From an uncultured Acetatifactor sp. (GTDB lineage Bacteria > Bacillota > Clostridia > Lachnospirales > Lachnospiraceae): a stretch of 6,114 nucleotides of DNA. Positions 1 to 5,216 of the stretch are shown here, one piece after another; the first letter of the stretch is position 1; every line of letters starts with the position of its first letter. A model generated the notes under the pieces. That model did not search any database and had not been told where the DNA came from. It was given only the letters and a program-made list of their open reading frames with translations. The stretch is taken from NCBI GenBank assembly GCA_934394515.1, contig CAKRRU010000127.1:1-6114 (forward strand), written 5' to 3'. The position numbers and the translations under genes are program-made.

Positions 1-222
1 GGCAACTACGCTATGGAAGCAGGCCTGACCGTTGCAGACGATGCTCTGCTGTATGAGAGTGCTGATTCCGAGGCAGCAGCTACTTATGTAAATGTAATCG
101 CTGTTAAGGAAGGCAACGAGAATCTGCCTAAGATTAAGGCACTGGTAGATGTTCTGAAGTCCGATGACATCAAGCAGTTCATCAACGATAATTACAACGG
201 CGGCGTTATTCCTTACAAGTAA
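1..222 (+). CDS. metQ: MetQ/NlpA-family substrate-binding lipoprotein, C-terminal part (5' truncated)
   Basis: The reading frame is open from base 1 to a TAA stop, giving the last 73 residues; the start, the lipoprotein signal and most of the protein lie off the left edge. The visible segment has the closing pattern of the NlpA family: NYAMEAGL near the start, a central VNVIAVKEGNENLPKIKALVDVL stretch (reading Y-V-N-V-I-A-V-K then N-L-P-K-I-K-A-L), then a K-x-F-I-x-x-N-Y-x-G-G-V-I-P end. In this family the mature protein is anchored outside the membrane and hands methionine (D- or L-form, or related compounds) to the MetN/MetI ABC transporter. Family membership is clear; methionine as ligand is inferred, since only the tail is visible. 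It is probably the last gene of its unit, because a terminator-like hairpin follows 38 nt after the stop and the next gene is a regulator with its own ribosome binding site. Confidence 0.87.
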   Translation, partial: GNYAMEAGLTVADDALLYESADSEAAATYVNVIAVKEGNENLPKIKALVDVLKSDDIKQFINDNYNGGVIPYK

Positions 223-260
223 AGTGAAACGGAATACAACATAGGTAATATGAAAATCTG

Positions 261-330
261 GAGAGCATTCCGTGGAATGGGAGGAGATTTCTCCGAACAG
301 CATTCAAGTGGGTGCTCTCTTGATTTTTCT
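261..330 (+). terminator. Nested hairpin with T-rich tail, probable terminator after metQ
   Basis: Bases 261-270 (GAGAGCATTC) pair with 310-319 (GTGGGTGCTCTC, its last ten bases), with two G-U pairs. Inside lie GAATG 275-279 with CATTC 301-305, and GGAG 283-286 with CTCC 291-294. A T-rich tail (TTGATTTTTCT, 320-330) follows at once. The simplest reading is an intrinsic terminator for the metQ operon. The structure is longer and more branched than a usual terminator, so a small attenuator-type leader for the next gene is an alternative. I did not recognise a known riboswitch or T-box core here. Confidence 0.5.
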
Positions 331-457
331 GCTGTTTCCACAAATCCTATATGAACTATCGGAAAAGAAAACGCGGTAGAATCTGTGGAAAACGTAGAAA
401 AATCGGAGCAGTTCAGAACCACTTTGTTGTAAGCAGGCTGATATGAAAAGTGAAACA

Positions 458-473
458 GAGCAGGACAATGCTC
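458..473 (+). other. Small hairpin in the leader of the Rrf2 gene
   Basis: GAGCA (458-462) and TGCTC (469-473) form a 5-bp stem with a 6-nt loop. It sits 6 nt before the GAGGA ribosome binding site (480-484) of the regulator gene. It is too short to claim a role, but it lies where it could affect translation or mRNA stability. Confidence 0.3.
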
Positions 474-488
474 GGAAATGAGGATAGA

Positions 489-929
489 ATGAAAATTTCA
501 ACCAAGGGAAGATATGCAGTACGTGTCATGCTGGATCTGGCATTGAACAACAACGGAGAGTGTATTAAGGTAAAAGAAATCGCTGCCAGACAGGGGATTT
601 CCGAAAAGTATCTGGAGCAGATCATTGCTGTGCTGAATAAGGCAGGATATGTAAAGAGCGTCCGTGGTGCACAGGGCGGTTATCGTATTGCCAAGGATCC
701 GTCGGATTACACTGTAGGAATGATACTGCGGCTGACGGAAGGATCACTGGCACCGGTGGCCTGTCTGGAAGATGGTGCGGACATCTGTGAACGCTGTGAT
801 ACCTGTGAGACGCTGGAGGTATGGCAGGAACTGTATGATGCTGTGAATAAAGTAGTGGACGGGGTTACCATTGCTGATCTGGTGGAGCGGCGGAACAAAA
901 GACTGGAGAATCTGGATTATTCCATATAA
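489..929 (+). CDS. Rrf2-family transcriptional regulator with IscR-like cysteine cluster
   Basis: This 146-residue protein is the normal size for the Rrf2 family (IscR, CymR, NsrR). The N-terminal winged helix-turn-helix is seen in MKISTKGRYAVRVMLDLA, the IAARQGISEKYLEQI recognition segment (residues 31-46) and the wing GYVKSVRGAQGGYRIAK (53-69). After it come four cysteines, C92, C100, C103 and C106, in the place where IscR binds a 2Fe-2S cluster (C92, C98, C104 plus His107 in E. coli). The spacing differs and no histidine follows, so an Fe-S or thiol/metal sensing role is an inference. I chose ATG 489 over the in-frame GTG at 450 because MKISTKGRYA is the conserved family start and GAGGA (480-484) lies a few bases upstream. 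It stands alone: the next gene is over 360 nt away past a terminator, and no isc, suf or cys genes are visible. It may act on distant genes or on itself. IscR, CymR and NsrR cannot be told apart from this window. Confidence 0.95.
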   Translation: MKISTKGRYAVRVMLDLALNNNGECIKVKEIAARQGISEKYLEQIIAVLNKAGYVKSVRGAQGGYRIAKDPSDYTVGMILRLTEGSLAPVACLEDGADICERCDTCETLEVWQELYDAVNKVVDGVTIADLVERRNKRLENLDYSI

Positions 930-953
930 ACGATATCAGCATGGATAAACAAG

Positions 954-996
954 AAACCAGCCGGACAGAAGAATCTGTTTCGGCTGGTTTTGTCTT
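954..996 (+). terminator. Intrinsic terminator of the Rrf2 gene
   Basis: AAACCAGCCG (954-963) pairs perfectly with CGGCTGGTTT (981-990), and ACAGA (965-969) pairs with TCTGT (974-978) around an AGAA loop. A T-rich run (TTTTGTCTT, to 996) completes a classic Rho-independent terminator 25 nt after the stop codon. It indicates that the regulator is transcribed alone. Confidence 0.9.
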
Positions 997-1296
997 GCCG
1001 CCTATCCGGAATGAAGGGGACACTCCGACAGCGACAAAATGTTAACCGCAACAATGGGTGGTTAATAAGTTAAGTATATAAAGGAAAAAGCAAATTGTCA
1101 ACTTGTACAAATAATTAGTTTACAACCTTTCGTCGACAAATATCGCACATTCCCAATTGTATATATGTGGTTATCAAAACTACATAAAAAGATATAAAAT
1201 ACCATGAAATGAAACATAATGTCAAAAACGCATTGCTTTTTGCTCTACAACGTGGTAAGCTAAACTCTGCAAAGCAGTAGAAAGGTGTATGCAAGA
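997..1296 (+). promoter_or_regulatory. AT-rich leader/promoter region of degV
   Basis: No convincing gene lies in this 300-nt stretch. It becomes strongly AT-rich after about 1060. Visible signals are an inverted repeat TTAACC (1042-1047) / GGTTAA (1060-1065) with a 12-nt spacer, an 8-bp palindrome TTGTACAA (1104-1111), and a weak promoter candidate TTATCA (1171-1176), 16 nt, TATAAA (1193-1198). A short CTGC-AAA-GCAG hairpin (1267-1277) lies just before the purine-rich GAAAGG (1280-1285). The promoter is presumed, since a terminator lies upstream and degV must be expressed, but its exact boxes are uncertain. Confidence 0.4.
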
Positions 1297-2202
1297 ATGA
1301 GTGAAGCATTTCATATTATATCGGATGGTTCCTGTGATCTTCCCATGGAACTGACCAAAGAAAAGAATATTACAGTAGTTCCTTTTTATGTATCTCTTGA
1401 AGAGGGAAAGTATCAGAAAGAAATGGTAGAGATTGGTGTCCGTGAATTCTATCAGGAGATGGTGGATCATCCGGATGTGTATCCGAAGTCGTCTATGCCT
1501 TCTGTGCAGGATTATGTAGATGCGTTTCTTCCTTTTGTCAAAGTAGGGACTCCGGTCATCTGCATCTGTATCACAACCAAATTCAGCGGTTCCATGCAGT
1601 CTGCACTGAATGCCAAAGCAATTCTGGAAGAGGAATATCCCGGGGCACAGATTTATGTCTGCGATTCCACCGTGAATACCGTTCTTCAGGGCATCTATGT
1701 ATTGGAGGCAGTACGGCTCAGAGATGCAGGGAAAAGTTACCGGGAGAGCATTGACCGCCTGAATGAGATCAAGAGCTCCGGCAGGATCTTTTTTACCGTG
1801 GGAAATATGGAATATTTAAAGCATGGTGGACGTATCGGCAAGGTGGCAAGCGTAGCAGGCAGCCTGTTGGGAATCAAGCCCATCATCACCTTAAAAGAGG
1901 GAGAGATTTTCCCTTCCGGTATCGGCAGGAGCCGCCGGAAGACCGTGGATAAAACGATTGATCTGCTGTTGGCATATCTGGCAGAAGAGAAGACAGATAT
2001 TGATAATTACAGTATCTGCATAGGATACGGCTATGATTATGAAGAAGCAGTGGAATTCCGCGACAGACTGCTTGCCAGACTGCGCGAAAAAGGATATGCT
2101 ATCGATGAAATCCCCATTTTCCAGATCGGTGCAACCATTGGAGTACACACAGGACCTTATCCGCTGGGAATCGGTGTTGTGAAGAGATCCATTACGAAAT
2201 AA
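1297..2202 (+). CDS. DegV family protein (fatty-acid-binding, FakB-like)
   Basis: The 301-residue product has all landmark segments of the DegV fold. These are ISDGSCDLP near the N-terminus, the SSMPS ligand loop in YPKSSMPSVQDY (usual form TSQPS), TTKFSGSMQSA, the VCDSTVNTVLQG strand, EYLKHGGRIGKVA followed by SLLGIKPIITLKEG in the middle, and IGVHTGPYPLGIG at the C-terminus. DegV/FakB proteins are cytoplasmic and hold one fatty acid. In Bacillota, FakB presents it to the kinase FakA, giving acyl-phosphate for phospholipid synthesis. No fakA is visible here, so the kinase partnership is inferred from the family. ATG 1297 is chosen because MSEAFHIISDG matches the family start. GTG 1285 overlaps the purine-rich GAAAGG and would add four untypical residues, while the distance from GAAAGG to ATG 1297 is rather long (11 nt). 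There is no signal peptide or membrane segment. The preceding leader suggests a single-gene unit. Confidence 0.94.
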   Translation: MSEAFHIISDGSCDLPMELTKEKNITVVPFYVSLEEGKYQKEMVEIGVREFYQEMVDHPDVYPKSSMPSVQDYVDAFLPFVKVGTPVICICITTKFSGSMQSALNAKAILEEEYPGAQIYVCDSTVNTVLQGIYVLEAVRLRDAGKSYRESIDRLNEIKSSGRIFFTVGNMEYLKHGGRIGKVASVAGSLLGIKPIITLKEGEIFPSGIGRSRRKTVDKTIDLLLAYLAEEKTDIDNYSICIGYGYDYEEAVEFRDRLLARLREKGYAIDEIPIFQIGATIGVHTGPYPLGIGVVKRSITK

Positions 2203-2209
2203 ATTGAAA

Positions 2210-2233
2210 GTTAGTCAATGATCATTGGCTAAC
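2210..2233 (+). repeat. 24-nt palindrome just after degV
   Basis: GTTAGTCAAT (2210-2219) pairs with ATTGGCTAAC (2224-2233) around GATC, with one T-G pair, starting 8 nt after the degV stop. Position and shape suit a terminator stem, but no T-run follows; the next bases are CGGACGAACTCC, the edge of the long inverted repeat. It may be a terminator stem cut from its T-run by an insertion, or an independent protein-binding palindrome. Confidence 0.6.
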
Positions 2234-2238
2234 CGGAC

Positions 2239-2483
2239 GAACTCCCGGAACGAACAGAAGGGCTCTCTTTCAGTTGTAAAGTCTACGAGTGTGAATTTTC
2301 TAAGAAAAGTGATTTAGCGGTTCTAAACCGGACGGGGCCGCCTACACGCGCCGTCCATGGCGCGAATCGGCTGACGCGGACATCGTGTCCGCTTTCCCCC
2401 TGTCTTTCTACACTTTTCAAGAAAATATCAACACTCTCCGACAAACAACTGAAAGAGAGCCCTTCTGTCCGTCCCGGGAGTTC
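2239..2483. repeat. 245-nt long inverted-repeat element with structured head
   Basis: The outer 39 bases (2239-2277) match the reverse complement of 2445-2483 with only two differences. The match continues with small interruptions to 2311 and 2411 (GAGTGT 2287-2292 / ACACTC 2431-2436; ATTTTCT 2295-2301 / AGAAAAT 2420-2426; GAAAAGTG 2304-2311 / CACTTTTC 2411-2418), so each arm is 73 nt. The 99-nt head (2312-2410) is GC-rich and holds two perfect hairpins: CGCGCC 2347-2352 / GGCGCG 2359-2364 and GCGGACA 2376-2382 / TGTCCGC 2386-2392. No transposase or convincing reading frame is inside. It is best read as a non-autonomous palindromic unit (MITE- or REP-like) or a structured RNA; no clear target duplication was found. 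I do not recognise it as a named family. Confidence 0.85.
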
Positions 2484-2496
2484 TGCGGTTCTAAAA
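2476..2496 (+). repeat. 21-nt direct repeat, copy 1 (GGTTCTAAA motif)
   Basis: This 21-base stretch, GGGAGTTCTG followed by CGGTTCTAAAA, recurs at 2763-2783 with three changes. It overlaps the outer end of the long inverted-repeat element. The 11-nt core GCGGTTCTAAA is also found at 2317-2327 inside the head of that element. Confidence 0.7.
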
Positions 2497-2560
2497 CTTC
2501 CAAGTAATAGTCGCTGCCGTACATTAAATATATTTGAAAAATGGACGTTTTCTGATGCGT

Positions 2561-2631
2561 GGGTCTATAGCAGAAAATCTTCTCTCCAGATACTTTTGAA
2601 GCTGTCAAATGCCTTCAAAATAAGAAAAATG
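2561..2631 (+). repeat. GGGTCTATA repeat unit A, with internal hairpin
   Basis: The unit starts with GGGTCTATAGCAGAAAAT, closely like the start of the next unit at 2631, and contains a matching AGATACT segment (2588-2594). It holds a perfect 8-bp hairpin, TTTTGAAG (2594-2601) with CTTCAAAA (2613-2620). Its last 17 bases (2615-2631) are the exact reverse complement of 2665-2681 in the loop of the next element. It is a diverged relative of the palindrome that follows. Confidence 0.6.
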
Positions 2632-2714
2632 GGTCTATACAGAAAAATTTTCTTCTGAGATACTCATTTTTCTTATTTTGAGTATCTCCTGAACAAGTTT
2701 TTTTGTATAGACCC
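2631..2714. terminator. 84-nt inverted repeat, probable bidirectional terminator
   Basis: GGGTCTATAC (2631-2640) is the exact reverse complement of GTATAGACCC (2705-2714). Inside, GAGATACTC (2657-2665) pairs perfectly with GAGTATCTC (2680-2688) around a T-rich 14-nt loop. A run of seven T lies at 2698-2704 on the plus strand, and A-runs at 2643-2647 give a T-run on the minus strand, so the inner hairpin is followed by a T-run in both directions. Lying between the convergent degV and pectinesterase genes, a two-way terminator is a sensible role. The T-runs lie about 9 nt from the inner stem, further than ideal. It may also be a small palindromic mobile unit. Confidence 0.5.
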
Positions 2715-2732
2715 AAAACACTCTGAACAAAC

Positions 2733-2765
2733 AAAAAACTCCCAGAGTTATCTGCTCACTCTGGG
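2733..2765 (-). terminator. Intrinsic terminator of the pectinesterase gene
   Basis: On the minus strand, CCCAGAGT (2765-2758) pairs perfectly with ACTCTGGG (2748-2741) around a 9-nt loop, and six T follow (plus-strand A-run 2733-2738). It lies about 20 nt past the pectinesterase stop codon and ends the HD-GYP/pectinesterase transcript. Confidence 0.9.
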
Positions 2766-2783
2766 AATTCTGTGGTTCTAAAG
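2763..2783 (+). repeat. 21-nt direct repeat, copy 2 (GGTTCTAAA motif)
   Basis: GGGAATTCTG followed by TGGTTCTAAAG is a second copy of the stretch at 2476-2496 (18 of 21 identical). Its first three bases form part of the terminator stem of the pectinesterase gene and it ends 3 nt before that gene's stop codon. Confidence 0.65.
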
Positions 2784-2786
2784 TTT

Positions 2787-3848
2787 TCAGTAACCCAGTA
2801 GCCCCGGCTGCCACCCTTTTAGGACATGCTCCACAGTATATTCAGCGGCTTCTGCATCTGTCAGCTGATGGGAAAAGTCTGCACGGGTAGCGGGGGAGGC
2901 ACCGGGACCGTAGGAAGCATATTCACCGTAATAGAAATGTCCGTGAGGCTTATTCCAGTCCTGCCATCCTGCGGGGTGGATATGTTCTCCCAGTTCGCAG
3001 TGCAGGAATACCGTCTTCGCCCATTCTCTCCAGGGACGTCCCAGATAGATGGAACGGGGTGGACAGTCACTTTCCAATTTACAATTGTGAAAAACATAAC
3101 CGTAAGGCTCATCCTGTGGTGTGGAGGCTGCGGTCACGTAGCCGTAGATGGTTTCGGTCTCGGGACTTTCCGGAGGGATTCTGTCTCCGGGAAGCTTGGA
3201 GAAGATCGTGCAGTTTTCATACCAGGCAATGCCACTGCCGAAGATGAAGTCCACATCTCCCTGGATAAAACAATTTTCGTAATAATGCCGTCCCATGGTT
3301 CTGGACTTGAATTCGCCGGGACCCTTGAAGCCTCCTGGCTGGGCTTCTTTCATCGGCAGAGGAGCGTCAAAAAGCGTATCCTGGCTGCCTAAGAAACGGC
3401 AGTCATAGAAGGCATTGCGGTCACCGTCCACATAGACCGCCAGAGCCTGTCCCACGGTATGACCGTATCCGGAATCATTTTGGAAGGTCAGATGCTTTGC
3501 GGTAAAATCATGGGTATCGATCCGGACGGAAGCGGTGCGGAAGGTTCCGCGCTTATCACCCTCAGGCATGAGATCCTTTGCGGCATCTCCGTAGACCAGG
3601 ATCGTGTCGTTACAGCCGGCGCCTTCGAAAGTCACATTCGGCCGTGTGATGACTAATTTTTCCCGGTAGATTCCCCGGCCGATATGTAAAATAACCGTGG
3701 CGAGACCGGATACAGGAGCCGGAAACTGTCTTTCCCCGGTTTCGGCATTCCCATCCAGGGAAGCCAGCGCTTCTCCAATCGTGGAAAAAGAAGTGCCAGG
3801 AACATGATTCCCGGGCATATTTACATATAAGTGTATCGTATCTGACAT
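2787..3848 (-). CDS. Pectinesterase (pectin methylesterase, family CE8), cytoplasmic type
   Basis: The 353-residue product is a single right-handed beta-helix esterase that removes methyl groups from pectin (homogalacturonan), releasing methanol and free carboxylates for later lyases or hydrolases. The CE8 active-site motifs are all present: GQALAVYV (Q134), GSQDTLF (Q156, acid/base D157), GDVDFIFG (nucleophile D200) and YLGRPWR (R271, W273), plus GWQDWN near residue 294. The length is normal for a catalytic domain alone. The N-terminus MSDTIHLYVNMPGN has no signal peptide, lipobox or membrane helix, so it probably acts inside the cell on imported methylated oligogalacturonides; this is inference. 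ATG 3848 has a good GAGGG site 6 nt upstream. It lies 27 nt after the HD-GYP gene on the same strand with no convincing terminator or promoter between, so the two are probably cotranscribed. No uptake or other pectin genes are visible nearby, which is unusual for a sugar-utilisation enzyme. Confidence 0.95.
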   Translation of the reverse strand: MSDTIHLYVNMPGNHVPGTSFSTIGEALASLDGNAETGERQFPAPVSGLATVILHIGRGIYREKLVITRPNVTFEGAGCNDTILVYGDAAKDLMPEGDKRGTFRTASVRIDTHDFTAKHLTFQNDSGYGHTVGQALAVYVDGDRNAFYDCRFLGSQDTLFDAPLPMKEAQPGGFKGPGEFKSRTMGRHYYENCFIQGDVDFIFGSGIAWYENCTIFSKLPGDRIPPESPETETIYGYVTAASTPQDEPYGYVFHNCKLESDCPPRSIYLGRPWREWAKTVFLHCELGEHIHPAGWQDWNKPHGHFYYGEYASYGPGASPATRADFSHQLTDAEAAEYTVEHVLKGWQPGLLGY

Positions 3849-3875
3849 AGAGATCCCTCTTTTCTGAAAATTAAA

Positions 3876-4961
3876 CTATAATAGTTTTACGATTTCCACA
3901 TCCGGCAGATCTGCCAGATTTACATATTCATCTCCACACTGTACCACAGGGCGGGACAGCTTTTCCTTATTGATATAGATGATGGTACCCTTTCGACCGT
4001 CACTTAACAGACACCGGTTCTGCAGACAGGAATTTACCACATTCTGCAGGAAAGGAAGTAAAATGGAAACGTCGTATTTCTGGAAGCCTTCTGCTTCAAA
4101 TGTTTCGATGACACGGAGCGGACACAGAGGCCCCCGGTAGCAGCGGGCTGCCGTCATGGCATCGTAGACATCCGCGATGGCGACGATCCGGGCATAGGGA
4201 TCGATCTGGTTGCCTTTTAACTTCAGGGGATAACCGCTGCCGTCATTGCGTTCATGATGCATGAGTGCAGCATTCTTTACATGCTCATCCACATCCTGTG
4301 ATAACAACAGCTGATATCCCAGAGTGGGGTGCTTTTTAATAGTGGCAAATTCCTCGTCCGACAGCTTCCCGGGTTTGGCAATGATGGAATAGGGAATCAT
4401 CATTTTACCGATATCGTGGAACAGACCGCAGGCAGTAGCCAGTTCCACTTCATCATCGGGAAGCTTCAGCCATCCGGCCAGAATATTGCAGATCAGCGCT
4501 ACATTCAGGCTGTGGGTATAGGTGGAATCATCATATTCCCGCATATTCTGCAACATATCCAGAAGACTGATGCTGCCGGAATGATTCGCTACGATAGCCA
4601 GTGTTTTTTGCAGCAATGTCTTTACGTCGAGATCGGTATTTTTCTGGATTACGAGATTCATATTTTCCCGGAAAAGGTTCACTTCGTTCTCGAAGTCCTC
4701 CCGGAACAGCTGAAATTCCGGAGAACTTTTGATCCGCTCGGAATAAGAGGTTTCACCGCTATCCGGGCTGCTCTCGGACCGGCGGTCAGAAGGAACAACG
4801 TCCTCTGCGAAAATCGTCAGAATGCCGTACAGATCCAGTTTCGTGATCAGTTTGTCCGTGAGTACGGTACCTTTTTCAATTAAAAGTTCATGCTCCAGAT
4901 CGTAGACATCTTCGGCCACGATCATGCCGGGAATTAATTGTGTAATTGATAGTCTTTTCAT
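3876..4961 (-). CDS. HD-GYP domain phosphodiesterase (probable c-di-GMP hydrolase)
   Basis: The 361-residue protein has a short N-terminal domain (about 1-55; [13 protein letters not shown], then [11 protein letters not shown]) common in clostridial HD-GYP proteins. A charged, probably flexible linker with helical content follows (56-110), then the HD-GYP domain (about 130-290) and a small C-terminal beta-rich part (320-361). Metal and catalytic motifs are complete: TYTHSLNVA (H150), LFHDIGK (H182-D183), KKHPTLGY (H211), [11 protein letters not shown] (H235, H236, GYP loop 241-245) and [16 protein letters not shown] (D264, D267). Such enzymes hydrolyse cyclic di-GMP, sometimes 3'3'-cGAMP; the substrate is inferred. 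There is no membrane segment or receiver domain, so the protein is cytosolic and its input signal is unknown. I chose ATG 4961, not the upstream ATG at 5078, because a consensus promoter lies between them, AAGGAG (4977-4972) precedes 4961, and [13 protein letters not shown] is the family-like start. It probably forms an operon with the pectinesterase. Confidence 0.95.
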   Translation of the reverse strand: MKRLSITQLIPGMIVAEDVYDLEHELLIEKGTVLTDKLITKLDLYGILTIFAEDVVPSDRRSESSPDSGETSYSERIKSSPEFQLFREDFENEVNLFRENMNLVIQKNTDLDVKTLLQKTLAIVANHSGSISLLDMLQNMREYDDSTYTHSLNVALICNILAGWLKLPDDEVELATACGLFHDIGKMMIPYSIIAKPGKLSDEEFATIKKHPTLGYQLLLSQDVDEHVKNAALMHHERNDGSGYPLKLKGNQIDPYARIVAIADVYDAMTAARCYRGPLCPLRVIETFEAEGFQKYDVSILLPFLQNVVNSCLQNRCLLSDGRKGTIIYINKEKLSRPVVQCGDEYVNLADLPDVEIVKLL

Positions 4962-5013
4962 AGGTGCTATGCTCCTTGCTGCTTGGCGTAAGGATAAAAA
5001 TACAATTAATTTA

Positions 5014-5042
5014 ATTATAATAAGTTTTTCCGGGACTGTCAA
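5014..5042 (-). promoter_or_regulatory. Perfect-consensus sigmaA promoter of the HD-GYP/pectinesterase unit
   Basis: On the minus strand TTGACA (5042-5037) and TATAAT (5019-5014) are separated by 17 nt, an exact match to the consensus in both boxes and spacing. The expected transcription start is near 5007, giving a leader of about 45 nt before ATG 4961. It also rules out the longer reading-frame start at 5078. Confidence 0.92.
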
Positions 5043-5052
5043 TTTCCCGGAA
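5028..5052. promoter_or_regulatory. 8-bp dyad over the -35 box, candidate operator
   Basis: TTCCGGGA (5028-5035) and TCCCGGAA (5045-5052) form a perfect inverted repeat with a 9-nt spacer. The spacer contains the whole -35 hexamer of the HD-GYP promoter (5037-5042). A dimeric repressor bound here would block RNA polymerase, which fits a promoter otherwise too strong to be left unregulated. No candidate regulator is identified. Confidence 0.55.
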
Positions 5053-5121
5053 TAGAACAGGACAGGCATATTGTTCATAAAATTTTTACAGTCTTTTCAC
5101 GGTGATGGTATCATTGAAAGG

Positions 5122-5150
5122 TTGAAACATAGAGGAAAATCTGCTACAAT
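5122..5150 (+). promoter_or_regulatory. SigmaA promoter of secA
   Basis: TTGAAA (5122-5127) and TACAAT (5145-5150) are 17 nt apart, each one mismatch from consensus. The predicted start near 5157 gives a leader of about 60 nt ahead of the secA ATG. It is divergent from the HD-GYP promoter and about 80 bp away, so the two do not overlap. Confidence 0.85.
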
Positions 5151-5216
5151 ATGCTTTGAATTATGCGAAGACCCATGGACATTCTATTGTCTTAAGGGTG
5201 CGGAAACGAGGAAAAA

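Noticed and set aside
335..391. Inverted repeat TTTCCACA (335-342) / TGTGGAAA (384-391)
   Set aside because: Eight bases with a 41-nt spacer in an AT-rich gap; no supporting signal nearby, so chance cannot be excluded.
443..481. A 12-codon leader peptide (ATG 443 to TGA 481) ahead of the Rrf2 gene
   Set aside because: Only a weak ribosome binding site and no regulatory codon pattern; such short frames occur by chance.
450..488. GTG start giving 13 extra residues to the Rrf2 protein
   Set aside because: MKISTKGRYAV is the usual family start and GAGGA lies just before ATG 489.
1289..1300. Three-codon frame ATG CAA GAA TGA overlapping the degV start
   Set aside because: Too short and placed only 3 nt from the purine-rich site; most likely chance.
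2417..2608. 63-residue minus-strand reading frame in the repeat region
   Set aside because: It runs through the hairpin arm and repeats, has no ribosome binding site or recognisable sequence, and fits a chance frame.
2826..3392. Plus-strand frame opposite the pectinesterase
   Set aside because: Antisense shadow of a gene with complete CE8 motifs.
3873..3887. AAACTA-TAA-TAGTTT hairpin at the end of the HD-GYP gene as a terminator
   Set aside because: AT-only 6-bp stem with a 3-nt loop, too weak to separate the two minus-strand genes.
4329..4883. Plus-strand frame opposite the HD-GYP gene
   Set aside because: Antisense shadow; no start signals or known motifs.
4962..5078. Longer N-terminus (39 extra residues from ATG 5078) for the HD-GYP protein
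   Set aside because: The extension covers a perfect TTGACA-17-TATAAT promoter and lacks family similarity; ATG 4961 has an AAGGAG site and a family-like start.
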